Shown in pieces: positions 56,641-63,595 of a stretch of 64,000 bases of DNA; positions within the stretch are counted from its first letter, which is position 1, and every line of letters starts with the position of its first letter. Under the pieces are notes generated by a model. The model saw only the letters and a list, made by a program, of their open reading frames with translations, ran no database searches and had not been told where the DNA came from. A program made the position numbers and the translations under genes. This DNA comes from Amphibacillus marinus (GTDB lineage Bacteria > Bacillota > Bacilli > Bacillales > Amphibacillaceae): positions 62,001-126,000 of the forward strand of contig NZ_FODJ01000002.1 of assembly GCF_900110345.1 (NCBI RefSeq). The letters are read 5' to 3'.

Positions 56641-57246
56641 TTACTTCAATCCATACGCCTCTGCCATTATAGCAGCTTGTAACGGACTATGCTCCTGTGC
56701 CTGATCTATTTCAAAGGTTTGCTGTTCTCTCACAATGGCTTCCATCTGCTCTTTCCGTTGCTTCTGTATGCTGCTCATGTTCTGCTCCTTGAACTGTGCT
56801 TCTAGTGGCGCGTCACCATAACCGCCAAGCTTTCTTAGTGCCTTAATGTAAGCTGGGGCATGTGGAGAATTAAGATCGACTTCTTTTTGAGCTAACTCAA
56901 GAAGCAGTTCTTCTTTTCCCTTATAAGACTTGGCCAACTCATCAGCTTTTTCCTGATTACGCATTTCCTTGAGGATTTCCACATTAACATTATCCCCTAA
57001 CCCATCATATTCAGCGCTGATATAAGCCTTCTCTGCTTCAAGCTTTAATTCTTCTAAGGCTCTTGGTATACGTGCATTGTAATCATGCTTAATAGCTGTC
57101 ATTTCCTGTTCTAAATCGCGAATTTGTTGGGCTTTGTAATCCTTTGAATACATGGCGCTCTGTCTAATCTGATTAATCTTAGTAGCGATAGCTTCTACTT
57201 TTGCATTGCGATCCTTGCGTAATTGCTTAACTTGTTCTAAATTCAT
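56641..57246 (-). CDS. Coiled-coil protein of the phage-like element
   Basis: 201 residues, highly charged and helical throughout (KQLRKDRNAKVEAIATKINQ). It resembles small phage scaffold or accessory proteins found near terminase small subunits, but I cannot name the family. SD AAAGGATG. A diverged copy of its 3' end lies at 55181-55247. Confidence 0.6.
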   Translation of the reverse strand: MNLEQVKQLRKDRNAKVEAIATKINQIRQSAMYSKDYKAQQIRDLEQEMTAIKHDYNARIPRALEELKLEAEKAYISAEYDGLGDNVNVEILKEMRNQEKADELAKSYKGKEELLLELAQKEVDLNSPHAPAYIKALRKLGGYGDAPLEAQFKEQNMSSIQKQRKEQMEAIVREQQTFEIDQAQEHSPLQAAIMAEAYGLK

Positions 57247-57314
57247 GGTTTATCATCCTTTTCTAATTATAATTTGTTGTGTGCAGCTTTTTTTAGGGCT
57301 GCCGAAAGTGCCGT

Positions 57315-57848
57315 TTATCGACGAGTGAGTTTAAGCCATTCATCTACAAAATGTAGCTGGGCAATCTCTAATTGTGTTCTTAATACCCAAAAGGTTTGCT
57401 GGTGCATGTGCTTGGGTTTGAATGTCGGTTTCTCATGTATATCTGTGGTATCCATGCCTAGCTTAATCTGCAACCGCCTTATCTTTAATCCCAGGTATCT
57501 TAGCCGATTCCCTGATGACTTAGAAGTCAAATACGTTAGGTTGTTGCATACTCTACACGCAAAGGTACCCTTCACGTTATACACCTTGGCCGTTCGTTCC
57601 CCACATGAGGGGCACAATAGCCATGTTCTCATGCCGTAGCCTGTCTTAGTATGGTCTAACCCTATATACTCTTCAACAGGCTCACCAGCTACCGCATAGC
57701 GCAACATAGCATGGTCTTGATACCTTTCAGTAATGAGTGAACTGCCGTTGCTCCATTTAAGCGAATAGGTGTTGCCAGGCTCCATTACTTTAATATCGTT
57801 GGCACTGATAAAGGTGGTTCCTTCGACTATTTGCTTTGGCTCCGTCAT
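57315..57848 (-). CDS. Zinc-ribbon protein of the phage-like element
   Basis: About 177 residues. The zinc ribbon LLCPSCGERTAKVY / FACRVCNNLTYLTS holds four cysteines (CX2C...CX2C). Such proteins are widespread uncharacterised genes on phages and plasmids. The frame is open to 58028, but the upstream part is Cys-rich and repetitive, and AAGGAAGGAT leads to ATG 57848, so I choose that start. Confidence 0.6.
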   Translation of the reverse strand: MTEPKQIVEGTTFISANDIKVMEPGNTYSLKWSNGSSLITERYQDHAMLRYAVAGEPVEEYIGLDHTKTGYGMRTWLLCPSCGERTAKVYNVKGTFACRVCNNLTYLTSKSSGNRLRYLGLKIRRLQIKLGMDTTDIHEKPTFKPKHMHQQTFWVLRTQLEIAQLHFVDEWLKLTRR

Positions 57849-57910
57849 GATAAAGCTGCATCCTTCCTTATTCGTTGAAACTCCTAAATCTAAAGGGAAA
57901 TGTAGGTTTC

Positions 57911-58032
57911 GTTGCATACAACGTTGCACCCTTAAACCTCTTAAAGTATTGGTATAACAGCATTTACAGCATGCACCCTTGTTGCAACACTCGGTGTTCG
58001 TTTCGGAAAAGGTTGCATAGCGTTGCACCCTT
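57911..58032. repeat. GTTGCA/TTGCACCCTT short repeats in the leader of the zinc-ribbon gene
   Basis: GTTGCATACAACGTTGCACC at 57911 and GTTGCATAGCGTTGCACCCT at 58012 share the same parts; a partial copy (ATGCACCCTTGTTGCAAC) lies at 57971. They fill the space between the TerS-like stop and the zinc-ribbon start and may be protein-binding sites. Confidence 0.5.
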
Positions 58033-58034
58033 TT

Positions 58035-58331
58035 TCATTCTTCTAATTCGATTCCTAATCGTTCTAAATCTGTTGCTACAGCTTCATGGATCCGTATTCT
58101 GCCTTGTTCATCGATAAAGAAGTGGCTGGTTGCAATCTTGATCATGTTGGAACGGCTAAGGTAGATGTACAAGTACTCATCAGTGGTGGTCAACTTGGTA
58201 ACCACTTGAAAAGTAGAATAAAGTCCATGTCTAACTGCATTCTTATTGCCGTACTTAGGCAACGTATTGCCCTTGTTCCCTCCTGCCATGCTATTCCCTT
58301 TCATGAACCGCCCCCGATCGTCACGCTGCAT
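58035..58331 (-). CDS. TerS-like/DUF5681-type small protein
   Basis: 98 residues. The N-terminus RDDRGRFMKGNSMAGGNKG with GNKNAVRHGLYSTF is typical of the start of phage small terminase subunits and DUF5681 proteins. The C-terminal half is short, so it may be a truncated or minimal TerS. SD GGAGGG. If functional it would recognise the element's pac/cos site. Confidence 0.55.
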   Translation of the reverse strand: MQRDDRGRFMKGNSMAGGNKGNTLPKYGNKNAVRHGLYSTFQVVTKLTTTDEYLYIYLSRSNMIKIATSHFFIDEQGRIRIHEAVATDLERLGIELEE

Positions 58332-58555
58332 AGTGAAGCCCTCCTATCTGTGTACCGCATTGAATTTCATGACGGTTTATCTTTTTGATAAGTGGTTCGT
58401 CTCCTTTTTTGGGACTCCATTAAATCCGGAAATTCTCTTTAAGGGCTCTAAATACCCTTGATAGGTCAGCCGATATTTCGACCGTCATCTTTTTAGGGAC
58501 TCGGGTTTCTCGGTATAACCCTTTTTTAAGGTGGCAGAAATGACAGGATAACGTA

Positions 58556-58984
58556 TCATCCCATTCCAAAGAAATCCTGAAACAAAGCGTCCATTTCCAT
58601 CAAATCAGCTCGAGACAGTTTCAAACGCTGCTTGCTGTTTGTTGATGGGGAGATCTGCTCTTCCTCATCAAACTTCTTAAATTGATCCTTGGCCACTTCG
58701 ATTAATGGGCCTAACTTATCCTCATGTTCTATGCGTAAATCCCTGTATGCTTGAAGGGACATACCCTTATTGGCTGCTAATACATCATCATTAATTGGAA
58801 TACCCTTAACGCGGTATTTCTCTGCTAAGAAAGCACGCTCTGCTTCTGACATTTGCTTTAAGCTGCTGTATAAGATTTTCATATTTTGCTTTTCAAAATC
58901 AGCTAGAATATCAAAATTAGAATCATAGTAAAGCCATTTTCTCAAAAAGTATTTGACCTGTTGCCTTGACTGCCGCATCCTCAC
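58556..58984 (-). CDS. ArpU-like phage late-gene regulator 1
   Basis: 142 residues. MKILYSSLKQMSEAERAFLAEKYRVKG and a helix-turn-helix-like stretch around SLQAYRDLRIEHEDKL are like the ArpU/sigma-region-4 regulators near phage terminase genes. It starts within the stop of the next upstream gene (ATGA overlap). Intergenic 58332-58555 holds two GGGACTC motifs and no gene. Confidence 0.55.
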   Translation of the reverse strand: MRMRQSRQQVKYFLRKWLYYDSNFDILADFEKQNMKILYSSLKQMSEAERAFLAEKYRVKGIPINDDVLAANKGMSLQAYRDLRIEHEDKLGPLIEVAKDQFKKFDEEEQISPSTNSKQRLKLSRADLMEMDALFQDFFGMG

Positions 58985-59484
58985 ACCCCCACCATTTCAA
59001 GTATGCTGCTGAAATCAATGTCCAAGGTATCGTTGCTAAGTGCCATTCCTTCCGTTGATGGTTCTGACTCTATATTCCGCATATGGTTCATGGCTTCCTC
59101 GATCTCAAGTATTTCCTCATAGAAGGCTAACTCAATTTGATTTAGGTCACCACCAACTGGCTGATTCCTGTACCTGTTTACCAAATAGCTTCTTTCTTCA
59201 TCACTTAGCGATTGAAGATAGTCCTCTGCATAACGCTCTTTCTTTCTTAAACCCTGTATGCGCCTTTCCAGCATGGCAACCATATCCACAAAGCTAACGA
59301 CTTCCTTAGCAACATTAAACCCAACAGAATGAACACCTAATTCAGTTGCCTGGACACTACTTATAAGCGACTGATCGTAGAATTTAATCCTGGCCTTCTT
59401 TATACTTTGACTGATCCGCTGCACCTCATCATCAATGTTTAAGTAGAAATAAATCTGCTGTTGTTTTAATCGATCAAATTCCAC
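58981..59484 (-). CDS. ArpU-like phage late-gene regulator 2
   Basis: 167 residues, with the ArpU-like core YLQSLSDEERSYLVNRYRNQ near residue 90. Coupled to the 58556 gene by a four-base overlap. It is probably a paralog of its neighbour with a longer N-terminus. SD GGTGGTGG. Likely acts in late transcription control. Confidence 0.55.
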   Translation of the reverse strand: MEFDRLKQQQIYFYLNIDDEVQRISQSIKKARIKFYDQSLISSVQATELGVHSVGFNVAKEVVSFVDMVAMLERRIQGLRKKERYAEDYLQSLSDEERSYLVNRYRNQPVGGDLNQIELAFYEEILEIEEAMNHMRNIESEPSTEGMALSNDTLDIDFSSILEMVGV

Positions 59485-59760
59485 TCATGTACCACCACCT
59501 TTATGCACACTTTCTATATTGGTATAGATGTCGTTATCAATTGAACCGACAGCGGATTCGGAACCTTATAAATTTAAAAAGTTCACTCCATTTTTCAAAT
59601 AAGTACCAAGCGCAAATTTGCGTTGGGCAAATCCTCAAAATGGGGAATCGCGATAGACTAGACGGACTAATACGCAATTTGTGTACTGGAATGGCGCACT
59701 TATGCACAGGGTAAAAACTGTAGACAAATTGACGACAATCCATATTTGGATTATCAATTG

Positions 59761-59785
59761 AACCATCCTCAATTTGCGGATGGTT
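59761..59785 (-). terminator. Hairpin between the two regulator pairs
   Basis: 8-bp perfect stem AACCATCC / GGATGGTT, no T-run, so terminator or operator. The 59485-59829 stretch also has direct repeats TATCAATTGAACC (59536, 59752) and CAAATTGACG (59723, 59790), and no gene I can support. Confidence 0.45.
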
Positions 59786-59829
59786 CCTGTCAAATTGACG
59801 TGACCCTTTAAATAAACTAACGTGATTAG

Positions 59830-60228
59830 TTAGCTCATAGCTGCTGTATTATCTGCAAATCGGATAATCCTCATAATTTCAGCGTGCTTTTTACTAATAT
59901 GACTTGAGCTATAACAAAGCTCTTCTGCTATATCCTCCAACGTCTTACCCTCAACATATTTCATCCTTAGGATCTGGTTTTCTAAGCCTTTAAACTTACT
60001 AATTAATTTAATTAACTGCTGCTTTTGATCTTGTTTAATTCTTAAAGCTTCTTTACTTTTTTGAATTATCTCTTCTAAATTTGAGGCCTTAGATTTCTCA
60101 TTCAAGTGCACATCTTGCAAGTCACCTTCAACCCAGCGCTTGAGTTCTGTCTTGTAGCGCTCAATACTAAATTCTAGATAATCAACTTCTTGAGAAATAT
60201 TCTGGAAATCTTTCAGCCACTCATACAA
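59830..60228 (-). CDS. Sigma-region-4-like regulator A
   Basis: 132 residues. Coiled N-terminal half, then a helix-turn-helix FKGLENQILRMKYVEGKTL followed by EDIAEELCYSSSHISKKHAEI, as in sigma-70 region 4/phage activators. The start is a TTG at 60226-60228 with GGTGACG upstream. It has a close paralog just upstream. Confidence 0.65.
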   Translation of the reverse strand: MYEWLKDFQNISQEVDYLEFSIERYKTELKRWVEGDLQDVHLNEKSKASNLEEIIQKSKEALRIKQDQKQQLIKLISKFKGLENQILRMKYVEGKTLEDIAEELCYSSSHISKKHAEIMRIIRFADNTAAMS

Positions 60229-60234
60229 GCTTCG

Positions 60235-60648
60235 TCACCCGCCTCCACTTAAATTTTCCAATAGCTTTAAACTACGTTTTATCTCAGCGTGCCTATTGTA
60301 TATATACTGCGGTGAGTATTGTAATTTATAAGCTATAACTTCCAGAGTAAGTCCATCAATATATTTCATTTTTAATATTTGATTATCTAAGCCACGGAAT
60401 GAGTTAATGAGTTCCAACAAATCATTTTTAAGCTGATGCTTTTCATTTAAGACATTTTCTAGATTAATCAGTGCTTGTCCCAGTCTTTGCTGTTGTGAGA
60501 CAGCCGTTTCTAACCTGTTTTTATTAAATAGATCACCATTCCTTTCCCAACGCTTAAGCTCTATCTTGGTTTTACGAATATCCCATTCTATTAATTCAAT
60601 TTCATCTTGAATTAAATCGTACTTGACCAGCCATTGAATGCTTTTCAT
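60235..60648 (-). CDS. Sigma-region-4-like regulator B
   Basis: About 137 residues. The same layout as regulator A, with FRGLDNQILKMKYIDGLTL and a recognition-helix segment QYSPQYIYNRHAEIKRS. The frame is open to 60738, but AAGGAG before the ATG at 60648 gives a length like its paralog; the longer form is possible. Overlap-free, six bases from regulator A. Confidence 0.65.
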   Translation of the reverse strand: MKSIQWLVKYDLIQDEIELIEWDIRKTKIELKRWERNGDLFNKNRLETAVSQQQRLGQALINLENVLNEKHQLKNDLLELINSFRGLDNQILKMKYIDGLTLEVIAYKLQYSPQYIYNRHAEIKRSLKLLENLSGGG

Positions 60649-60745
60649 CACACGCTCCTTAAATCTTGGCTTTAAACCATTCCTAACAAGAATTCGAGCC
60701 CTGGAATCAAACCAGGGCACAATAAATTCATCTAGCATAGAACAC

Positions 60746-60937
60746 CTAACTTTTTGTTCCCTGTTGTTGCATTTCTTTGGCTTTTGCCTCCCAATAACGC
60801 CGATTGTTCTCTTTGACCTTTTCGGGATTATTTTGACGCCATCTTCTTAAGTATTCATTACTCTTCTCCCTGTTCTTGCTTCGCCACGCTCGAGCATACT
60901 CTCTACGTGCTTCCTTTGCCTCTTCACTCATTGTCAT
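60746..60937 (-). CDS. Small basic phage-type protein
   Basis: 63 residues, rich in Arg, Lys and Glu (REYARAWRSKNREKSNEYLR), a common type of small phage protein near replication genes. SD GGAGGTG. Function unknown; possibly DNA- or RNA-binding. Confidence 0.6.
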   Translation of the reverse strand: MTMSEEAKEARREYARAWRSKNREKSNEYLRRWRQNNPEKVKENNRRYWEAKAKEMQQQGTKS

Positions 60938-61044
60938 TAGTGTTCACCTCCTTGTTTTAATGGGTTATAGAGCGATTGGAGCTTCATAGGTCTAATTGCA
61001 TTAAAGCTCACTTATAGCCTGTTATGGATTAAATTAAGTGCATT

Positions 61045-61893
61045 CTAATCACTCCAATCGAACTTATCAGGATCGTTCCCCTCTATAATCCAATTTTGGA
61101 ATGCAATCTCTTTATCGCGCGGATCGACTTGTGAAAGTGTTCGAAAGTTTTTGTCTTTACTAGATTTTAGAAACAATTGATCATACCTTTTTCGTAACTT
61201 CCCAGGCGATGATACATTTATCATTTCAAAATCATCTTGCTGCACCCATTGCATTAAACGTTTAATATCTTTCTCATTGCGCTTATCAACCTCCATCATC
61301 AAACGAATATCATTAGACCAATTTTGAAAGTTTGGTTTCTTGTGATTAGGATTGTTTTCTTGAATTCGCTCAAAAAGGTATTTGGCTAATTTAAAATAAA
61401 TTGAAGTTTCCTCGTAAACTCGTTTGCGAGTATTTTTATTTAGGTTTTTATTTAAGTTCTTTATTTCTTGGTTGTCAGTTTCGCCAAAGGTACCTTTGTT
61501 ACTTTCGCCAACCCTACCTTCGTTAGTTTTGCCAATGGTCGAATCAACAACACTTCTACTACCCTTGTTACTTTCGCCAATAGTTGAGTCCCATAAATCA
61601 TGATCTTTTACAAAGGCTATTGTTCTACAACTTCCATTTGCGACACTTTGTTTAATGATTTTTCTATCTTCTAAACTTGTTAGCTCCCTTTGAATGTTTC
61701 TTTTGTCGCATCCTGTAGCTTCACTAAGAAAAGATAAAGACAATTTATGTTCAATTCTTTTGAAACCGTATGTGTATCTCCAAATCACAAATAATATTCT
61801 GTATTGAGTGGGGCTTAATTTAATTTTCGCCATATTCTCTAGAATTTCATTTGCTATTTGCGTAAATCCATTTTCAACTTGTACGTTAGCCAT
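61045..61893 (-). CDS. Phage replication initiator (lambda O-like/DnaD-type)
   Basis: About 282 residues. MANVQVENGFTQIANEILEN is the typical start of phage O-like proteins; a winged helix follows (LSPTQYRILFVIWRYTYGFK, SFLSEATGCDKRNIQRELTSL). A linker with repeated ESNKG/KTNEG residues leads to a C-terminal helicase-loading region. A frame start at 61938 lacks the conserved beginning, so 61893 is chosen. The linker DNA holds iterons, likely the origin. Confidence 0.75.
   Translation of the reverse strand: MANVQVENGFTQIANEILENMAKIKLSPTQYRILFVIWRYTYGFKRIEHKLSLSFLSEATGCDKRNIQRELTSLEDRKIIKQSVANGSCRTIAFVKDHDLWDSTIGESNKGSRSVVDSTIGKTNEGRVGESNKGTFGETDNQEIKNLNKNLNKNTRKRVYEETSIYFKLAKYLFERIQENNPNHKKPNFQNWSNDIRLMMEVDKRNEKDIKRLMQWVQQDDFEMINVSSPGKLRKRYDQLFLKSSKDKNFRTLSQVDPRDKEIAFQNWIIEGNDPDKFDWSD
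61479..61580. repeat. Iterons, putative replication origin inside the initiator gene
   Basis: Four TTTYGCCAA cores, each with GTTASTTTYGCC context, at 61479, 61503, 61527 and 61572 (spacings 24, 24 and 45). An AT-rich stretch (61430-61470) lies next to the first. The layout is like lambda ori, where iterons inside the O gene flank an AT-rich region. Confidence 0.6.
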
Positions 61894-62038
61894 ATCACCC
61901 CAGCTACTTTCTAAAAACATTGATTTTCTTTGTAACAACTGTATAATTTAATTAAATTATTTCTTTTCCCTAGCCATACTCCCTTTGGCTCTTTCGGCTT
62001 CAACCTCAGTAAAAAAAACCTTAGAGGGAGTGGTGCGT

Positions 62039-62173
62039 ATGTTAAAACTAATTTCTTCTATGCAGGGATTAAAACTATCACACGAGACGATAATTTTAGC
62101 TTTAAGTTATATTATTCTTTTCAGCACCATTACTGAGGTGCCGGGGAAAAGAAATAATTCCTTGTACAATTGA
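62039..62173 (+). CDS. Possible small toxin-like ORF (44 residues)
   Basis: ATG at 62039 after GAGGGAG, on the strand opposite to the early genes. One hydrophobic helix (ETIILALSYIILFSTI) then a short charged tail, as in TxpA/holin-like type I toxins. It overlaps the end of the next leftward gene. Tentative. Confidence 0.3.
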   Translation: MLKLISSMQGLKLSHETIILALSYIILFSTITEVPGKRNNSLYN

Positions 62174-62299
62174 AGCAAAGAACAGAAGCATTTCTAGCTG
62201 AAACATCTCTGATTTTAAATAATAACAACTAACCTTGTTAAGCAACTTCATTTCATCACCTGTAAATGATCTGCCTTCTTTTTCTGTCTCTGCCTTCAT
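62102..62299 (-). CDS. Hypothetical early phage-type protein
   Basis: 65 residues, start overlaps the preceding stop by four bases (ATGA). Charged N-terminus, helical middle with MFQLEMLLFFASIVQGIISF. No family recognised. Confidence 0.45.
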   Translation of the reverse strand: MKAETEKEGRSFTGDEMKLLNKVSCYYLKSEMFQLEMLLFFASIVQGIISFPRHLSNGAEKNNIT

Positions 62300-62586
62300 G
62301 AAGCTGCTTCCTCCTTTGGCTTAACGGCTAATGTTTCAATGATTCTACTAGCCTGCTCCATTTCCTTGTGACTTTCTTCATGAATTGATTTTAAGATTCT
62401 ATGGATGGCCAGTAACTGTTTTGTAATAATTCCTTCTTCCACATAGTGGGCTGATATTCTTGGATGCTCTCTCATGCCCTCTAGCGTGCTATAAAACAAT
62501 TCTAGCGCTCCTTCCATATCCTCTAAATTAGTGATTGTAAGACCCGTACTACATTCCAATTCCAGTACTGCTGAAAAATCTGTCAT
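62296..62586 (-). CDS. Hypothetical early phage-type protein, helical
   Basis: 96 residues, acidic and helical, with ITKQLLAIHRILKSIHEESH. SD AGGAGG. Coupled to the downstream gene. No family recognised. Confidence 0.55.
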   Translation of the reverse strand: MTDFSAVLELECSTGLTITNLEDMEGALELFYSTLEGMREHPRISAHYVEEGIITKQLLAIHRILKSIHEESHKEMEQASRIIETLAVKPKEEAAS

Positions 62587-62656
62587 TGCTTTATTCCTCC
62601 TAGTAGATTAATAGATTTCCATTACATACGTATGCCCACGTCTTTTATTATTTGAT

Positions 62657-62929
62657 TTACCATTTCTCATAAACAATCTCTCTAATCACTGGAACCAACT
62701 CATCATAAAAATACATGCGTTTTCGTGACTTCTTACGCTGGATAGCTCTGATCCTTATGTCTGACAAGAATTCATCTTCAATGAATCGTTTGCTTAAGCA
62801 CATCTTCTTGGCCAAGGTGTCCACATCAATCATAATTAGTGAATCTCTTAGCAGCTCATCAATCCTTTGCTTAATGTGCTGCGCTATTTCAGCCTCGTTG
62901 ATCTCTACATTAACTTTTGCAGGAATCAT
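62657..62929 (-). CDS. DUF771-like/excisionase-type DNA-binding protein
   Basis: 90 residues. A helix-turn-helix-like core (DTLAKKMCLSKRFIEDEFL) and a basic C-terminal part (RAIQRKKSRKRMYFYDELV) match the DUF771/phage excisionase type. SD AAGGAGGTG. Probably acts in excision or early control. Confidence 0.5.
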   Translation of the reverse strand: MIPAKVNVEINEAEIAQHIKQRIDELLRDSLIMIDVDTLAKKMCLSKRFIEDEFLSDIRIRAIQRKKSRKRMYFYDELVPVIREIVYEKW

Positions 62930-62999
62930 CTTCTCACCTCCTTAAAGCGGTCAGCTTAATCGTTTAGAACGACTTCCGAAATTCGGAACTGGTTACGAA

Positions 63000-63227
63000 C
63001 TAATCAAATTGAACACTTGCTACAATAGTGGCTTCTTCTTTACGCGACATAACCTTATAACCTAAACCAGCTGCATAACGTACTGGTTCATTATTGCGGT
63101 AGTAAATAGTACGATACGACTTACCCTCATTTCTCAATTGCTGTTCAAGCCTTGAAACCACATGAATGTTAAAACAAAATTGCGTGTCGCCCGCTGAATA
63201 GATTACCCATTTTTCATGTGTGGACAT
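63000..63227 (-). CDS. Hypothetical small early protein
   Basis: 75 residues, beta-rich appearance (FCFNIHVVSRLEQQLRNEG). SD TGGAGG. Its start lies three bases past the stop of the Cro-like gene. No family recognised. Confidence 0.5.
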   Translation of the reverse strand: MSTHEKWVIYSAGDTQFCFNIHVVSRLEQQLRNEGKSYRTIYYRNNEPVRYAAGLGYKVMSRKEEATIVASVQFD

Positions 63228-63230
63228 GCT

Positions 63231-63470
63231 TTAAACCTCCATTTCGATTGTTATATCAATCACTTTAATTAAAAAAATATTATGAATATCAACACCCAAT
63301 CCATTCGCAATCTTATAGGCAACTTTAGGCGATGGATTATTCTTTTTTGAAAGAATTTGCGACAAGTAACCTTGAGAAATGCCGACTTTCTTAGCAAAAG
63401 AACCCAAACTGTTTCCAGTCTCTGCGATCATAAGTTTTGCTTTTACGTTGTCCTTTAATATTACTTGCAT
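63231..63470 (-). CDS. Cro-like XRE-family regulator
   Basis: 79 residues. The helix-turn-helix SLGSFAKKVGISQGYLSQIL with a tail VAYKIANGLGVDIHNIF is a standard XRE fold. SD GAGGGGG precedes the ATG at 63470 (a TTG one codon upstream is in frame). Divergent from the CI-like gene; the two probably form the lysis-lysogeny-type switch. Confidence 0.8.
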   Translation of the reverse strand: MQVILKDNVKAKLMIAETGNSLGSFAKKVGISQGYLSQILSKKNNPSPKVAYKIANGLGVDIHNIFLIKVIDITIEMEV

Positions 63471-63520
63471 CAATTTAGCCCCCTCTCTTTCAATCGTTAC
63501 TTTTAATTTAACATCGGGTG

Positions 63521-63556
63521 ATTGTTATGTCAATTGTTTTATTAAAAAATATTGTT
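63521..63556. promoter_or_regulatory. Switch operator region between Cro-like and CI-like genes
   Basis: ATTGTT occurs three times (63522, 63534, 63551) on the plus strand with AT-rich surroundings in the 125-base divergent gap. Likely repressor half-sites. Promoter boxes are not clear. Confidence 0.4.
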
Positions 63557-63595
63557 TAATCAATCAATAAAATGTATAATATGAAATAAAGGACG

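Noticed and set aside
57849-58028. N-terminal extension of the zinc-ribbon protein with many cysteines
   Set aside because: It is made of repeats, has no own ribosome site, and a good start lies at 57848.
60699-60717. tRNA T-arm-like hairpin CCCTGG-N7-CCAGGG
   Set aside because: The loop resembles a T-loop, but no D-arm, anticodon arm or acceptor pairing could be found around it, and it lies in or near a coding frame.
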